Positions 5,505 through 5,582 of a stretch of 5,582 bases of DNA are shown in pieces. The DNA comes from Spirochaetaceae bacterium (GTDB taxonomy: Bacteria; Spirochaetota; Spirochaetia; Sphaerochaetales; Sphaerochaetaceae), in contig JAENWY010000152.1 of NCBI GenBank assembly GCA_016649775.1, positions 1 to 5,582 on the forward strand, written 5' to 3'. The notes beneath the pieces are model-generated. The model made no database searches, was not told where the DNA came from, and worked only from the letters and a program-made list of their open reading frames with translations. The position numbers and the translations under genes were made by a program. How positions within the stretch are numbered: position 1 is the first letter of the stretch; each line of letters starts with the position of its first letter.

Positions 5505-5582
5505 TTATAAAAATAATTTATTTACAATCACAGTTGCTAATTCTTCTAACAAGGCCTCGTCTTTATCACTAAATCTAGCAAA
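5505..5582 (-). CDS. 3' end of an upstream gene, possible GAF-domain protein (partial)
   Basis: An open frame enters from the right edge and ends at TAA (5505-5507), giving 25 residues that finish ARFSDKDEALLEELATVIVN-KLFL. The pattern of an F-S-D-x-D start followed by an amphipathic helix (ALLEELATVIVNKL) resembles the last helix of GAF domains, where a similar 'F-x-x-x-D-x-x-L-L-x-x-L-A' run is common. That assignment is inference from a very short fragment; any protein with a C-terminal amphipathic helix could look like this. The fragment ends about 58 nt before the thrS leader RNA begins. It shares strand and direction with thrS, so read-through into the T-box is possible. No hairpin terminator was seen between its stop and the leader. 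Confidence 0.5.
   Translation of the reverse strand, partial: FARFSDKDEALLEELATVIVNKLFL

Noticed and set aside
1..5582. Search for CRISPR repeats, insertion-sequence ends, toxin-antitoxin pairs, tRNA genes or a new defence system.
   Set aside because: No regularly spaced repeats, transposase motifs, cloverleaf folds or defence-type domains were seen; the genes are housekeeping families.

Overview
This is an AT-rich bacterial window in which every convincing gene lies on the minus strand, so it reads from right to left. It holds housekeeping functions. I saw no CRISPR array, insertion sequence, tRNA, rRNA, phage gene or defence system. The lineage cannot be fixed from sequence alone. The T-box riboswitch in front of thrS is most typical of Firmicutes. 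The ThrS protein lacks the N-terminal TGS domain, a form I associate with spirochaetes, Chloroflexi, mollicutes and some other groups.

Region by region, in the direction of transcription. (1) 5582-5505: the last 25 codons of a gene that enters from the right; its end resembles the C-terminus of a GAF domain. (2) About 5490-5171: a weak thrS promoter candidate followed by a full T-box leader, with Stem I, a threonine specifier, Stem III, the T-box/antiterminator and a competing terminator. (3) 5139-3388: thrS, threonyl-tRNA synthetase, closed by a perfect 12-bp hairpin terminator at 3369-3329. (4) A new promoter with a consensus -10 box, then a tight three-gene operon: an M32 (Taq-type) metallocarboxypeptidase (3257-1731), a PgsA-like CDP-alcohol phosphatidyltransferase (GTG start at 1717, ends 1121) and a HAD-IIB phosphatase (1104-250). 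The gaps are 13 and 16 nt. (5) 249-1: intergenic DNA with no supported gene but with several sequence structures: a pentamer tandem repeat, a 43-bp imperfect inverted repeat, and a near-consensus plus-strand promoter with an inverted repeat in its spacer.

How the parts work together: uncharged tRNA-Thr should stabilise the T-box antiterminator and let transcription continue into thrS, matching synthetase supply to threonine starvation. The terminator after thrS separates this control from the operon behind it. In that operon, PgsA would make phosphatidylglycerophosphate at the membrane. That product needs a phosphatase, and a phosphatase-family gene follows directly, which is a testable pairing. 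The carboxypeptidase is a cytosolic peptide-trimming enzyme with no obvious biochemical link to the other two.

The region is mostly ordinary. The points most worth a second look are the PgsA/HAD pairing, the TGS-less ThrS under T-box control, and the structures in 1-249.
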